Below, piece after piece: positions 48,213 through 58,839 of a stretch of DNA of 64,000 nucleotides. The notes under the pieces are model-generated. The model was not told the origin of the DNA and ran no database searches. It saw only the letters and a program-made list of their open reading frames with translations. Where the stretch lies: positions 34,224,352-34,288,351 of the forward strand of contig CM066728.1 of the NCBI GenBank assembly GCA_033961575.1. Direction: 5' to 3'. This DNA is from Aselliscus stoliczkanus (taxonomy: Eukaryota; Chordata; Mammalia; Chiroptera; Hipposideridae). The position numbers were made by a program, and so were the translations under genes. Each line of letters begins with the position of its first letter. Position 1 is the stretch's first letter.

Positions 48213-48457
48213 AAATGACTTGTTGATGGTTTGTCGTCAATTGAATATGGAAGAGTCTGTGGCTGAGATCATGAACCAACTGGGCGCAGATGAAAATGGG
48301 AAGATTTCCTTTCAGGATTTTACAAGATGTCGCATGCAGCTGGTTCGAGAAATTAGGAAAGAGGAAGTAGGCCTTTTTGAGAAGTCAGACAACTCCTGTA
48401 AAAAGAAGCTGAGGGATAGAATTGCTTCCTGGCCCACGAGCAGTGACAACAGTTTTG
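48213..48457 (+). CDS. MCC: Internal coding exon of MCC (long isoform), EF-hand region
   Basis: This 245-bp exon encodes about 81 residues beginning NDLLMVCRQLNMEESVAEIM and ending near IASWPTSSDNSFG. I recognise the N-terminal EF-hand part of the long isoform of MCC, a coiled-coil scaffold protein linked to Wnt/beta-catenin signalling and cell migration; the assignment is from memory of the family and was not searched. The exon enters after codon position 2 and leaves after position 1, so neither edge falls on a codon boundary. No in-frame stop occurs inside it. The helix-loop-helix pattern is visible: an amphipathic helix, then a loop around GADENGKISFQDF, then helix CRMQLVREIRKEE. The loop is degenerate, with Gly at position 1 and Asp at position 12. 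The open frame runs back to an ATG at 48169, but the bases before 48213 are a splice acceptor, so that ATG is not the start. The frame also runs past the donor to a stop at 48484. The first exon and the later coiled-coil exons are not in the window. Confidence 0.82.
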
Positions 48458-48463
48458 GTAGGT
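48458..48463 (+). promoter_or_regulatory. MCC: 5' splice site of the MCC exon
   Basis: TTTTG|GTAGGT places the donor GT at 48458. A second possible donor, GTAG|GTACAA, begins 4 nt downstream at 48462. Using it would add 4 nt and shift the frame, so the first site is preferred. Confidence 0.65.
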
Positions 48464-48489
48464 ACAACCGGCTGACAGTTGGATAGTGC

Positions 48490-49255
48490 TCGATAGCTCT
48501 GCATCCATGATGTCTGTAAATGAGAATGGCCTTCCCAGCCTGTTGCCATCTTGTTCTGGGCCATTCTTGGCCACACTTCCCTGGGTGAGTGCTTACTATT
48601 TCCCCCTGTTTTGTCCTATAGCTTCACAGTTCCTAGTTTACTGCTTTATTTTAGTTCTTCCATTTTCCAAATGTAATAATGCATTCGGATAGCTGTTAGA
48701 GAGGAAGGGCAAAGTGAATGAGAAGGTTGGGAACTGCATCAGCAGCCTCAGAAACCAGCTGGGAACATCTTCAAATCTTAATGCCGTTCTGTGCAGTGTG
48801 ATGTTAAAAAAAAAAAAAAAAAATTCTTTTTTGTTTAATTTTTTAAGTTTTCTACAGAGGGGTTTTCCTGTTCATAAATATTATTGTTTCCTACCAATGC
48901 AAGATAAGCAATTAGAAAGAAAGTCCTTTAACATGTTGATAATAATTGAAGCTGAGTGACGGGAACATGGGTTTATTGCACATAGTTTTGAGTGCGCAAA
49001 TATAGATATTTTAGTACATTTGTAATTTTTCATAATGAAACGTTTAAAAGAAAAGAGGTATTTTAAAGATTAGTCTGAACAAAGTGACAGAGGAAAGTAT
49101 CTGAATTTTCCACTTAAACTTTAGGGAATTTGTTTGCCTTGAAAACATCTCCTGAATCCCTCTGCTACGTAGATACAGTGGCAAGAAATAAAGGTTCATG
49201 TCAATTGTTCATCATTTGTTAAATATATGCTAATTAGTATGGGTAACTATGTACT
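48490..49255. other. Intronic DNA after the MCC exon
   Basis: An A-run at about 48807-48823 may be a retroposon tail, but no SINE body was recognised beside it. No second exon was found. Confidence 0.4.
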
Positions 49256-49262
49256 GCCCCCC

Positions 49263-49263
<1 letters not shown>

Positions 49264-49315
<52 letters not shown>

Positions 49316-49324
49316 CACACACAC
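49264..49324. repeat. (CA)n microsatellite
   Basis: About 25 CA units followed by CACCCCACACACACC. Confidence 0.95.
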
Positions 49325-49559
49325 CTTCCTGGACCATATTGCCATGTTCCTGGCAGTGGATTAATTTGGAGCATTATTTTTGAGTAATTGAAATAATAAA
49401 AATGTCCTCATATTCCCTATGCCTCACTATCTATGGACTTACTAATGGACTTTATTTTACCTTCAAATCAGATGTCTAATGCAAGTACCCTTAGCATAAT
49501 ATGTAGAAATATTTAATTTTTAAAGTAACATTTTCCCAAGCATTAAAGTAATATATGTT

Positions 49560-49650
49560 CATTAGAGAAAAATAAGGAAAAAAGGCAAGAATAAGAAAAT
49601 AAAAATCATCCTTAATATCTCACCACCCAGAAATAATAGCTACTACTTAC

Positions 49651-49692
<42 letters not shown>

Positions 49693-49870
49693 CTCGCTCT
49701 CTCGTGTATATGTGTGATTTATTTGTTTTTTACTAATGTTTTTACAGACTTTCTATGTAGTTTGTATTCTGCGATTTTTCATTTGCATTTTTCTCATGTT
49801 TTTAAGTAGCATTTGAAAGTATGATTTGTAATGGTTGCATGTCATAAATTAGACACTCAGTAATATTTAT
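49560..49870 (-). mobile_element. Old L1-type 3' fragment, antisense, split by (CT)n
   Basis: CACCACCCAGAAATAATAGC and TTTTTCATTTGCATTTTTCT surround the microsatellite and resemble inverse old L1. Confidence 0.45.
49653..49703. repeat. (CT)n microsatellite
   Basis: About 18 CT units, then CGCTCTCGCTCTCTCG. Confidence 0.95.
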
Positions 49871-49961
49871 TAAATGAAAGAATGAGTGGAATTCTTTTTG
49901 CTAAGTTGTATTTTCTAATATTTCTACCAAGAACATGGACTTCTTATGTATATACATAAAA

Positions 49962-50005
49962 ACACACACGCATGCGCGCATGCACACACACACACACGTA
50001 CATTT
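49962..50005. repeat. CA/CG-alternating tract
   Basis: CACACACGCATGCGCGCATG followed by (CA)n, another Z-DNA-prone run. Confidence 0.8.
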
Positions 50006-50019
50006 GAAAAGTTTAGTAA

Positions 50020-50398
50020 ACTGTGGTATAACCCAACAATTGAATACCATATTGCCATTAAAATAATATATAAATGTATATCAAATATGTGTATAGATGG
50101 AATACTTTTGCAAAAGAAACTATACTGTCAAAAATTGTATTTTATTGTGTAGTATATGATTATAAATAATTCTAAAAGGAACAGGTTTGATAGAATTGCT
50201 ACCCACATCTAATTGGTTTGACCATCTCATGAGCTAGCCCAACTAATAGGATTAAGTATATGGTGATGGAAGGAGAACTGACTCTGGGTGGTGAACATAC
50301 AATGTGATATATAGATGATATATTACAGAATTGTACACTTGAAACCTATGTAACTTCACTAACCATTGTCACCCCAATAAACTTAAATTAAAAAAAAA
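50020..50398 (+). mobile_element. LINE-1 3' end, sense
   Basis: GAACTGACTCTGGGTGGTGA, TTGTACACTTGAAACCTATG and CACTAACCATTGTCACCCCA then AATAAACTTAAATT and an A-run. This is the L1 3' end, with AATAAA just before the tail. The part before 50210 is less certain. Confidence 0.82.
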
Positions 50399-50564
50399 AT
50401 TGCCCCAGCTAGAGAAAGGATTGAAAGTAATTCTCTTTCACCCTTTTTATAACCTTATATACCCTTGGAGAAAAAAAAGGTAACTGAAAAGAGGTAAATC
50501 ATAAAATATGTCATGAACTGAGGAAATGCCAACAGATGTGAAACTTTTTACCAGTTTATCCTGG

Positions 50565-50815
50565 TAGTTTAGGCTTCAGAATCGGAATATCTGAGTGTGA
50601 ATCTGGGTCCTGTCACTTGCTGCCTAAATGACACTAGACAAGTTACTTGTTTTCTCTGTATCTCAGTTTCCAAATCAAGGTTAAGATGAGAACAATTATT
50701 GTTATTTAGAGGGATACAGAATAAATATAAAGCACATAAAACAGTGCCTGGCACATAATAAGCACTAAATATAAGTAAAGTTAATATTGTTACTGTTATT
50801 ATCATCCAGTTTTAT
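50565..50815 (+). repeat. MIR SINE, nearly full
   Basis: GTCACTTGCTGCCTAAATGA, CTGTATCTCAGTTTCCAAAT and CAGTGCCTGGCACATAATAA match MIR. Confidence 0.82.
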
Positions 50816-51370
50816 TTCCTGGAGATTGTCACAATTACAACTCCTATGTTGGAAAACAACCTCCTATTCAGCCTAATGTGAATCAAATACATTTAAAAAT
50901 CTACAGTAATTCAACAAAGATTTATGTATTCAATAAGTCCCTCTCTTTTCTACATAATTAATCTTTCCTTCTGACTGTATACAAACTGCAGGCTCTCCCA
51001 TCTTGGGGTGGGGAGTGGGGGCAGCCCTCTCTTGACTTTATGTCTCTTCTAACTACTGCCTCATTTCTCTGCTCTGCTTCACAGCAAAACTTTTTTTTTA
51101 ACAGCTAAACTTTTTGAAAAGTTTGTCTGCATTGAATGTTTATCAGTTCTTACCTCTCATTCTTCCTTCAACCCACCCTTCCCATCTTCAGTCATCACCA
51201 CTCCACTGAACCTGCCCTTATTGCCTCCACGTTGACAGACATGATGGCTCCTCTGCTGTCCACATCTGGATCTTTGGCATTTGGTTCAGCTGACTACTCC
51301 CTCATTGCACCTGCACTTCATTCTTAGACCTCTCGACACTGCATTTTCCTGGGTTGTTTCTGCCTCCCAT
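50815..51370. other. Intronic DNA with no recognised gene
   Basis: From about 51130 it resembles degraded L2. The frame at 51136-51327 has no recognised domain. Confidence 0.4.
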
Positions 51371-51375
51371 TTTGG

Positions 51376-51377
51376 TT

Positions 51378-51444
<67 letters not shown>
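51376..51444. repeat. (TC)n microsatellite
   Basis: About 34 TC units with one TTTC change. Confidence 0.95.
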
Positions 51445-51446
<2 letters not shown>

Positions 51447-51699
51447 AAAATTTTGAGTTGCCTTGGGGTTACATTCTCTCCATAGATAATCTTATGTGGT
51501 TCCATGATTTTAAATACTATTTTTGTGCCAGTGACTCCCAAATGTATGTAGTTAGCCCTGCCTTTCCCATGAGCTTCAGAATCAGGTAAAATTGATACAC
51601 ATTCCTGGATATCTTATAGACCTCTCAACCTTAACACAGTCAAAAGGGTTTTTGGGCCCCTTCCCCACCCTTCGTCCCAGGGTCATTCCTCCCCTAGTT

Positions 51700-52480
51700 A
51701 TCCCCATCTAGGAAATAGCACCACCCACCAGTTTGCTCAAGCTGTCCCTTTTGCCAAAGTACATCCAGAATCTGCTCACTTCCTTTGTTCTCCTGCCGCC
51801 ACTTCTGTCTAAATCACTGTCTTGTCTTGCTTTGACTACTAAAACAGACTATAAATGGCCTTCTGATTCCTTCCATGACTCGCTATATTTCACTCTTACC
51901 CTGCAGTCAGAGTGGTCTTTAACGTTATGAAAGCATACCTAGGTTATCCCCATGTCTACAACACTCCCTGGCTTCCATATCAGCTAAAATGAAGTCCAAA
52001 TTCCTTCCCACAGCCTGGCCCATACCCATAGCTCTAAGTTTGGATCATAATGATTCTCCTGACTTACTGTCCATGCTCCAGCCGCACTGGCCTTCCGGCT
52101 ATTCCTCTTACTCAGCAAATCAGCTCGCCTCCAGCTATGGCCCTGGCTCTTTCCTCTGATCTAGAACACTCTTCATTTTGACCTCCTTATTGCATGACTG
52201 GTTGTTTCCTGTTATTCAAATTTCAGCTTAAATAGACCTAGGAGAGGGCTTTGCAAGCTAATGTAACCTCTTCTCAGTCACTCTTGCACATGCCCTTATT
52301 GCTTTGTGCCACATAGTCTTACCTGACATTACATAATGTACTTACTTGAAGACTTATTTATCTATCTCTCTCAGCACAGTAAAAGTTCCACTAGAGTGCT
52401 GATGACCTTAGAACAGTGCCAGGCACGTGGGAGACTCTCAGTGCATATTGTTGAATGAATGAATGAATGAATGAGCAATG
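51700..52480 (+). mobile_element. L2 LINE fragment, 3' portion
   Basis: ACACTCCCTGGCTTCCATAT, CCGCACTGGCCTTCCGGCTA, GGCTCTTTCCTCTGATCTAG and GAACAGTGCCAGGCACGTGG appear in the order of the L2 3' end. A (GAAT)n run closes it at 52452-52474. Confidence 0.82.
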
Positions 52481-52890
52481 CACTGTGTTCGTGCTTTTTT
52501 AAGTAGCAATTCATGGACGCGCAATGCATGGTTCCAGATGCTTAAGGAAGTTACCATTTAATTGTGGAGACATAAGTCCTTGAATTAAATAGCGTTAAAG
52601 TTTAAATTAGAGTCACCAAAACTTTAGAAGCTATTGAATGGTGCAAAATATAAGACCTACAAAGAGATCTAAGAAACACTGTGAGCAGGAGTTTCAGGAA
52701 AGGGTTGGGATTTTACCTGTGACTGCAGCTATAGAGAGAGGTAGGAAAAAAACGTTGTGCTGTTGTGAGAAAAGCCTAAGGAAAATTTAGGTTTAACAGT
52801 CAAGTGTCAGAAAGACTTTATTGTCAGCCCCGACATTTCACAGCACATCCACAGCTAGGAGTCAAGTTGACAGGAAAGAAGAGCCATCAA
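52480..52890. other. Intronic DNA with no recognised feature
   Basis: No exon or repeat was recognised. Confidence 0.4.
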
Positions 52891-52900
52891 AACATTACAT

Positions 52901-53326
52901 GGGCCAGCCGAGTGGCACTTTGGTTAAGAGCTGGCTTGGGACGCCAGCGGCCCTGGTTTGGATCCATATCTGAGGGCCAGTGACACTACCCTCTACAGCT
53001 AAGATGGTGAACAACAGCTCCACCTGGAGCTGGGCTGCTGTGAGTCCTCGGGGATGGCATAGCTGCAGCCCTGCTGCATAAGCTACAGTGAGTGGCCAGC
53101 AGCCAGCATGAGCTGCCAATAGCCTCCATGAGCGGCCATCCAGAGGCCGGCGACTGATCTGCCTCACCCAAGAAGAGAGTAATGATGATACCAACATGGG
53201 CCAGTGAAGCAATGTCCTCTGCAACTAGACTAAAGAACAAAAAGGACAACAACTTGTCTATTCTCCTTCCCCAATTCCCCAATGCTGTTCCCCTCCCTCA
53301 ATTCCCCAATAAAATCTTTAAAAAAC
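52901..53326 (+). mobile_element. Long (about 420 bp) tRNA-derived SINE, tail variant with the extra C-block
   Basis: GGGCCAGCCGAGTGGCACTT head, CCCTCTACAGCTAAGATGGT, body, then AATTCCCCAATGCTGTTCCC and AATTCCCCAATAAAATCTTT. Target duplication AACATTACAT at 52891-52900 and 53327-53336. Inverse frames over it are not genes. Confidence 0.93.
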
Positions 53327-53339
53327 AACATTACATGCT

Positions 53340-53830
53340 CTACCTGAAAGAGGAATTTCAATAGATTCTTTTTTCCCAAATATTTTCCACAGAACATTGA
53401 ATATATTATAGGAAGAAAGAATTCCTTTGTCAAATTCATTTGAAAGCTTTGGTTAAACTAAATTGATAGTTTTCTCTACTGTGAGATATCTCAGAAGTTT
53501 TAATACGCTAATGCCTCTTGTGAATCTCCAGGAGAAGAATAAAATATATAGCATTTCCCACATTTAATTAACCATAAACTTTAATTTACAAATCTTCTGT
53601 ATCATCTTGCATTCCCTGTTCAAATATACTTTGGGGGAAAATTAAGATATTTGAATAAGTATGTCATAATAATTTATATCTGTTGGAAGTCATCGTAGGA
53701 ATGATATTTTAAAATTTTTATGTCTTTCAGATACCAGCTCTATAAAATGTAATAGTTATAGCAATAACAATAATAAAGATTGTTAAAAATTACTAATATT
53801 TATTATGCACAAGGCAATTTGCTAGAAAGA
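53340..53830. other. Intronic DNA with no recognised feature
   Basis: AT-rich. An L2-like scrap may lie at 53790-53830. Confidence 0.4.
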
Positions 53831-53839
53831 TAAATTCCA

Positions 53840-54020
53840 GGTTCACCGCAGAGTTGCCATAAAACTTAAACTATATCCCTGATTATTCGGAGCTTCCGTT
53901 ATTTTATCTCTAAAGATAGAGTAGGAATACCTACATTATAAGGTAGTTAGAAGGACTTAATGGAATATCATTTGTAAAGTTCCTACACAATGCCTATTCA
54001 CATTAGGTTTTCAGTAAATG
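53840..54020 (+). repeat. Diverged MIR fragment
   Basis: ATTTTATCTCTAAAGATAGA and GTAAAGTTCCTACACAATGC follow the MIR 3' half. Confidence 0.5.
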
Positions 54021-54024
54021 ATAG

Positions 54025-54165
54025 TGTTACTATAATTATCTAATCCTTGCAACTGCCTCTCAAGTTTAATAGAATCCTTCTTATATAGAGGACACTGAGG
54101 CTTGGAGAGGTTAAGTCACTGGTTCTAAGCCACAGAGCTACTAAGGAGTTGAGAACACTAAGAAG
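54025..54165 (-). repeat. MIR SINE, antisense
   Basis: GACACTGAGGCTTGGAGAGG and AGTCACTGGTTCTAAGCCAC are the inverse MIR pattern. Confidence 0.75.
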
Positions 54166-54301
54166 TTGCTCATTGAAATATATGATTCTTTGGATCCCCT
54201 GCAACTTAGAAAAACTTTGTCTTGATGACCAAGATGCAAACTAAACAGAATACTGCCATCCAGAGGCCACCCTCAGAAATTGCAGACCCATAGTCTCCGG
54301 C

Positions 54302-54327
54302 GGGGAGGGGGGAGCCCGGGGGCGGGG
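54302..54327 (+). other. G-quadruplex-type motif
   Basis: Four G-runs of 4, 6, 5 and 4 separated by A, AGCCC and C. This fits the G3+N1-7 rule and stands alone in AT-rich DNA. Confidence 0.85.
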
Positions 54328-54684
54328 ATCCAAGGACAATTCCTATTAGATGAAGCCCATTTCTTTGGCAGCAAAATGACTGCATACGTTATATGAAAAT
54401 AGTTATGAGATTTGGTGAAATCTCAGAAATGTTGCCTAATTTCCCAGTGAAAAACAAATAATCTAGATTCAATATAATTATTTATAATTTTCATCTTAAA
54501 AATTTATGATTAAAATTTTTTATTTTGAAATTTCAATTTAAAAATGTAAGTCACATTTTAAAAATTATGACTTTTTAATTTTCTTAGTGATTGGGAAAGA
54601 CTCTAGAGTTTAAAAAAATTCCATTGGGTATTTAGAATATATGTTAGCAGTTCCAACTGAGCCTTTATTTAAACAAGCCCTTTT

Positions 54685-54794
54685 CGTTTGTTTGTTTTTT
54701 TGAGGGCAGTGTCACTGGCCCTCATATGTGGGACCGAACCAGGGCCACTGACTTCCCAAGCCAGCTCTTAACCACCGCGCCACTGGGCCGGCCC
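54685..54794 (-). mobile_element. Short tRNA-derived SINE, antisense
   Basis: T-rich tail, GAGGGCAGTGTCACTGGCCC, ends GCCACTGGGCCGGCCC. Target duplication TTAAACAAGCCCTTTT / TTAAACATGCCCTTTT with one change. Confidence 0.94.
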
Positions 54795-54799
54795 TTAAA

Positions 54800-56165
54800 C
54801 ATGCCCTTTTCAATAAATAAATAGTTTTTTTTTAGCTTCAACCAAGCTGTCATCTTTACACATACTTTTAACATATTCGTGTCAAATGTATGAATTATGT
54901 GAAAGACACAGTTCTTCAGGGTGATGACCATTGAATAAAAACGCTGGGCTGCCTGAGGAGAACTGATATACACCTTCAAGTTTGCCTAATGAGGTTGTTA
55001 CAAGTCTGTGCTTTTCAGGTCTTTGGGGACACATGTGTTTCTTCCTTTGGTCAGGTCTCAGAGAGCCCAAGAACTTATTTAAATCAAATCCCCATGGTTA
55101 TAAAACATTGTTTAAGACAGGCATTAAAAGTTGCTAATTAATACAATTAAGTTTAATTTATGCTAAGATTAGAATACTGGGCACAGTTTCCAATAACCTA
55201 TATCTTCATAGACACTTTATAGGCCTTTCCTTGAGATTTATTCCCACCTGATGTGTCAGCCATTATTATTGCTTTGATCATGCCCCTATAGTCCGGGAAG
55301 AAACATGAAAGGTACAGACATTTCTCAGCGAAACTAACAGCACGACTTTTCCTTAGCAGGAATTCAGAGTAAAAAGTTCGGTTAAAGAATACATGGTTTG
55401 AACAGGAAAGACTCTTAAAGCCCTCCAAGCCTGAGGGAGGGACTATAAGGAGATATCCTGATTCCTTGGCAGATTTAAAGAAACAAATAGGCAGCCCCCT
55501 GAGTTTTGGGTTAGCATCTTGCTTTAAAAAAATTAAAACTACAATTATGTAATAGATACCTATTAATGGAAAACCTATCTAGTCCTGACCCACCCCAATT
55601 TTTCAAAATAAATGTTACTCTTAAATATTGTTTGGTTTTATTCTCTGTATGTAAATATTTTTCTAACCCCTGAAGTGAGAAGAAGGCATTTTCCAATCCA
55701 GTTGGATCAGCCCCAGTAGGTAGGGTTCTAGCTGGTGAATAAAGAAAAGCAAAAGTGTCTTAATCCTTTTATGGGCTCTGGGTGAACAATTAATATTAAC
55801 ACAGAGCGTTTTAAATAAAGTCATCATGGGAGTGACTCATTGTTAAAAAATACTGTCCAGCTAGCTTAAAACCAAACTAAAGTCACAATAGTGTTTAGCC
55901 CCAATTGAAGGCTTTAGGAAGTTTGTTTTTTGTTGCTATTGTTTTACATACTCTGAGGCCTGTGTCATAGGGTGAACAATACATTTATTTAATTTACTCT
56001 ACTCCTTAATTGGGAGTTAGAATAGACTTCTGAAATCTTTAAGTAATAGGTACTATTTTGCATTCTTTAATTGCATACTGAGAAAACTGCAAGCAACTGT
56101 CTGTAGATTGACTGTTTTTTAGACTTTGTGTAGAGTTGGTCAGTTCTTTGATTAACTTAGGCAAT
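54800..56165. other. Intronic DNA with no recognised feature
   Basis: AT-rich. Short minus frames at 54882-55070, 55198-55428 and 55511-55696 show no domain. Confidence 0.4.
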
Positions 56166-56168
56166 GTA

Positions 56169-56598
56169 TTTTTTTTTTTTACATTTTTTAATTGGGGAAA
56201 TGGGGGAGGGGAACAGCGCTGGGGAATCAGGAAAGGGGAACAGACAAGTTGCTGTCCTTTTGTTCTTCAGTTGTAGAGGACATCACTTCACTGGCCCATG
56301 TTGGCATTATCATTGCACTCTTCCTGGGTGAGGCAGTCGCTTGCCAGCCATTGGACGGCCGCTCATGGCAGCTCATGAAATTGCATGCCAGCTGCCAAGC
56401 AGCCCCACTACAGCCTACTCCGTCCCTGGCAGCTCACAGCAGCCCAGCTCCAAGTCAAGCTGTTGTTCACCATCTTAGCTGTAAAAGGCACCATCTTAGC
56501 TGTCACTGGCCCTCTTGTGAAGGATCCGAACCAGGGCCCTGCTGCTCAGAGCTGGCATCCCAAGCCAACTCTTAACCAACACGCCATTCGGCTGGCCC
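56169..56598 (-). mobile_element. Long tRNA-derived SINE, antisense, tail variant with the extra C-block
   Basis: T-run, then GGAAATGGGGGAGGGGAACA and GCGCTGGGGAATCAGGAAAG, the inverse of the tail with the extra block. It ends with the head GCCATTCGGCTGGCCC. It is more diverged than the others: the AATAAA is damaged and the AGCT/CTTAGCTGT region is duplicated. Confidence 0.88.
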
Positions 56599-56639
56599 AT
56601 ATCTCTTTTTATTAATCGTTGTTTTTCCTGTCCTTGATG

Positions 56640-57015
56640 GCCCCTAGTCCCACTAATTTGTCTGTTCACACTTCTCAGATTGAGACTGCTGTTGTCCAGA
56701 TCTGGGTCCTCCTTTTCATCCTCCAAATTATTGCAATTTCTTTCTAACTTCTTTCTGACTGATTTCCGTTGATGCTGCTATGACTTCTAATATTTTTAAT
56801 ATGTACTCATGGTAAAATGCACTGATTCTCTTCTGTCTACTTAATAGACTCTACTATACCATGCCTGAACTCTTTTGGATGTCAAGATTCCTTACATTCT
56901 AGTGGGCTTATCCTACCTTATTTCATTTTGTTCCTCATTACTTCCCCACAGATACCCTTAGCTTCAATAATACTGTCCTTTTTATTGATATATACTCCTC
57001 AGGCCTACTCCTTGA
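56640..57015 (+). repeat. Old L2-like sequence
   Basis: TCTAACTTCTTTCTGACTGA and TGCCTGAACTCTTTTGGATG. Family uncertain. Confidence 0.3.
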
Positions 57016-57019
57016 GCTT

Positions 57020-57620
57020 TTTTCCTTATGTACTGTATTAGTTAGAGCTTTTTGGTGACAGATGGCAGATACCCATCACTGATACTTTGAAGGAAGATAA
57101 AAGGAGAGAGAAAGGGAGAGGGAGAGAGGAAGAGGTAGGGGTAAAGGGAGAGGGGAAATGGGGAAAAAGAGAGAAACATGAATGTGAATACACTGAAGAA
57201 GCCTAGGGAGTCAGATCTAGCATGGATGGATCCAGAGGCTCACATGCCATCAATCTTCTTCCCTCCATGTTTCAGCCCTTTCCTTCAGAATTGGCTTTAT
57301 TCTTGGGCTCCTTGTTGTGGCCTCCAGCAGTTCCAGGTTTACACCCATTCTGTTAAGTAACCACAAGAGAAAAGAGTGATTTTCTTTTCACAGCAGCACT
57401 ACCAAATTCCGGGAAATTTGGTCTCCTAAGTCTTCTTGGGTCATGTGCCTATTCCTGAACAAGTCCCTCTGGTCAGAAAAATGCAGTGGTCTGATTGACC
57501 AGGCCTGGATCACACATTCAACCTGTTAGACTCGGGTAGAGTTGTCTCTATCCACATCATATAGACTGAGAGTTTAAGAAAGGGGGCAGGGAATCAAGGT
57601 GCTGTCACCACAAGAAGAGC
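57020..57620. repeat. Unassigned old interspersed repeat with a GA-rich insert
   Basis: TAGTTAGAGCTTTTTGGTGA, ATGGATGGATCCAGAGGCTC and GATTGACCAGGCCTGGATCA follow a familiar mammalian repeat that I cannot name. A purine tract of (GGGAGA)-type units lies at 57099-57172. Confidence 0.45.
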
Positions 57621-57800
57621 GACTAGATGCTAAACAGGCAAAAAGAACAGATGTTGGCCACATCGGCCTATAATATAAATCTTGCCTTCTTTTTTTTCCT
57701 TTGTGTATGTACTCTTGCACTCCTCAAAAGCCTTTAATAACACTACATGAAATTGACATGTACACGTATACATACATTTAGCAACTAGGAGATTGATGTA

Positions 57801-58837
57801 CAAGGTCTGACAATTAAGTGCATGAACTCATCCTAGAAAAAGTGCTATGTACCTCATTGCTGAATATCACTATGGTCACCTTCAAAGTACTCCCCTTGGG
57901 AAGCTATGCACTAACCCAGTGCCTAGTCCACCCTGCAAAGCAATTTTGGAACTCTTTTTCTGGAATGGCCATCAGAGCTGTCATCGTATTACCCTTGATG
58001 TCCTGAATGTCACCAAAATATCTTCCTTTCAATATTTCCTTTATCTTTGGGTAAAGAAAGAAGTCACTGGGGGCCAGATCAGGTGAGTAGGGAGGGTGTT
58101 CCAATACAGTTATTTGTTTATTGGCTCAAAACTCCCTCACAGACAGTGCTGTGTGAGGTGGTACATTGTCGTGATGCAAGAACCATGAATTGTTGGCGAA
58201 AAAAGTTCAGATCATTTTTGTCTAACTTTTTCATGCAGCATTTTCAGCACTTCCAAATAGAGCTCCTTTGGGACCATTTTTGCACACACCTTTCTCATGT
58301 CAAGATTTTCAATTAAGACTTTCCTAACTGTTTCTCTATCGATGTTTACTTGGTCTGCTATGCTTCTCATAGTCAGCCAACGATTTTGATGCACAATTCA
58401 ATGAATTTTTACCATGCTTTCGTCAGTCCTGCTCGTTACTGGCCGCCCTGACCTCTCTTCATCAGTGACGTGTTCTCTCCCCTCAAAACAATGTTTACTC
58501 CATTTGTACACTGCGGTTTTCTTCATGGCATGATCCCCATAAACTTGGACTAACATGTCTCTGATTTCATTTCCATTCTTGCCAAGTTTATCAATAAATT
58601 TAATGTTTGTTCATTGCTCTAATTCAAGCTCAGACTTTCTCGCGACGGCACACAAAAACACGCAACAATGATAATAAATGCCACTCAGTGAGACACCACC
58701 ACCACCACACATTGACATAAACATAACTGTGAGAAACTGATATACCAAGGTTATGAAACCTTACCGAGCTGTTTGTACAGTGCTGCCAATGTAAGCACAT
58801 AGTGGCAAGTTTGTAAACTTAATTGTCATACCTCGTG
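57801..58837 (-). mobile_element. Mariner DNA transposon, internally deleted
   Basis: Left end CAAGGTCTGACAATTAAGTG and, in inverse complement, right end CACGAGGTATGACAATTAAG are terminal inverted repeats. TA flanks both (57799-57800 and 58838-58839). The element is 1037 bp, shorter than the usual about 1.3 kb. The transposase gene runs on the minus strand. Confidence 0.87.
57860..58620 (-). pseudogene. Broken mariner transposase gene
   Basis: On the minus strand, pieces show the mariner helix-turn-helix part (AMKKTAVYKW, RPVTSRTDES, ADQVNIDRETVRKVL, MRKVCAKMVPKEL) and, further on, HPPYSPDLAPSDFF and KEFQNCF near the C-terminus. Between MVPKEL and YLEVLKMLHEKV about 80-100 residues, including the region with the first catalytic Asp, are missing. 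Stops such as one after MVKIH further break the frame, so it cannot make an active enzyme. Confidence 0.85.
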
Positions 58838-58839
58838 TA

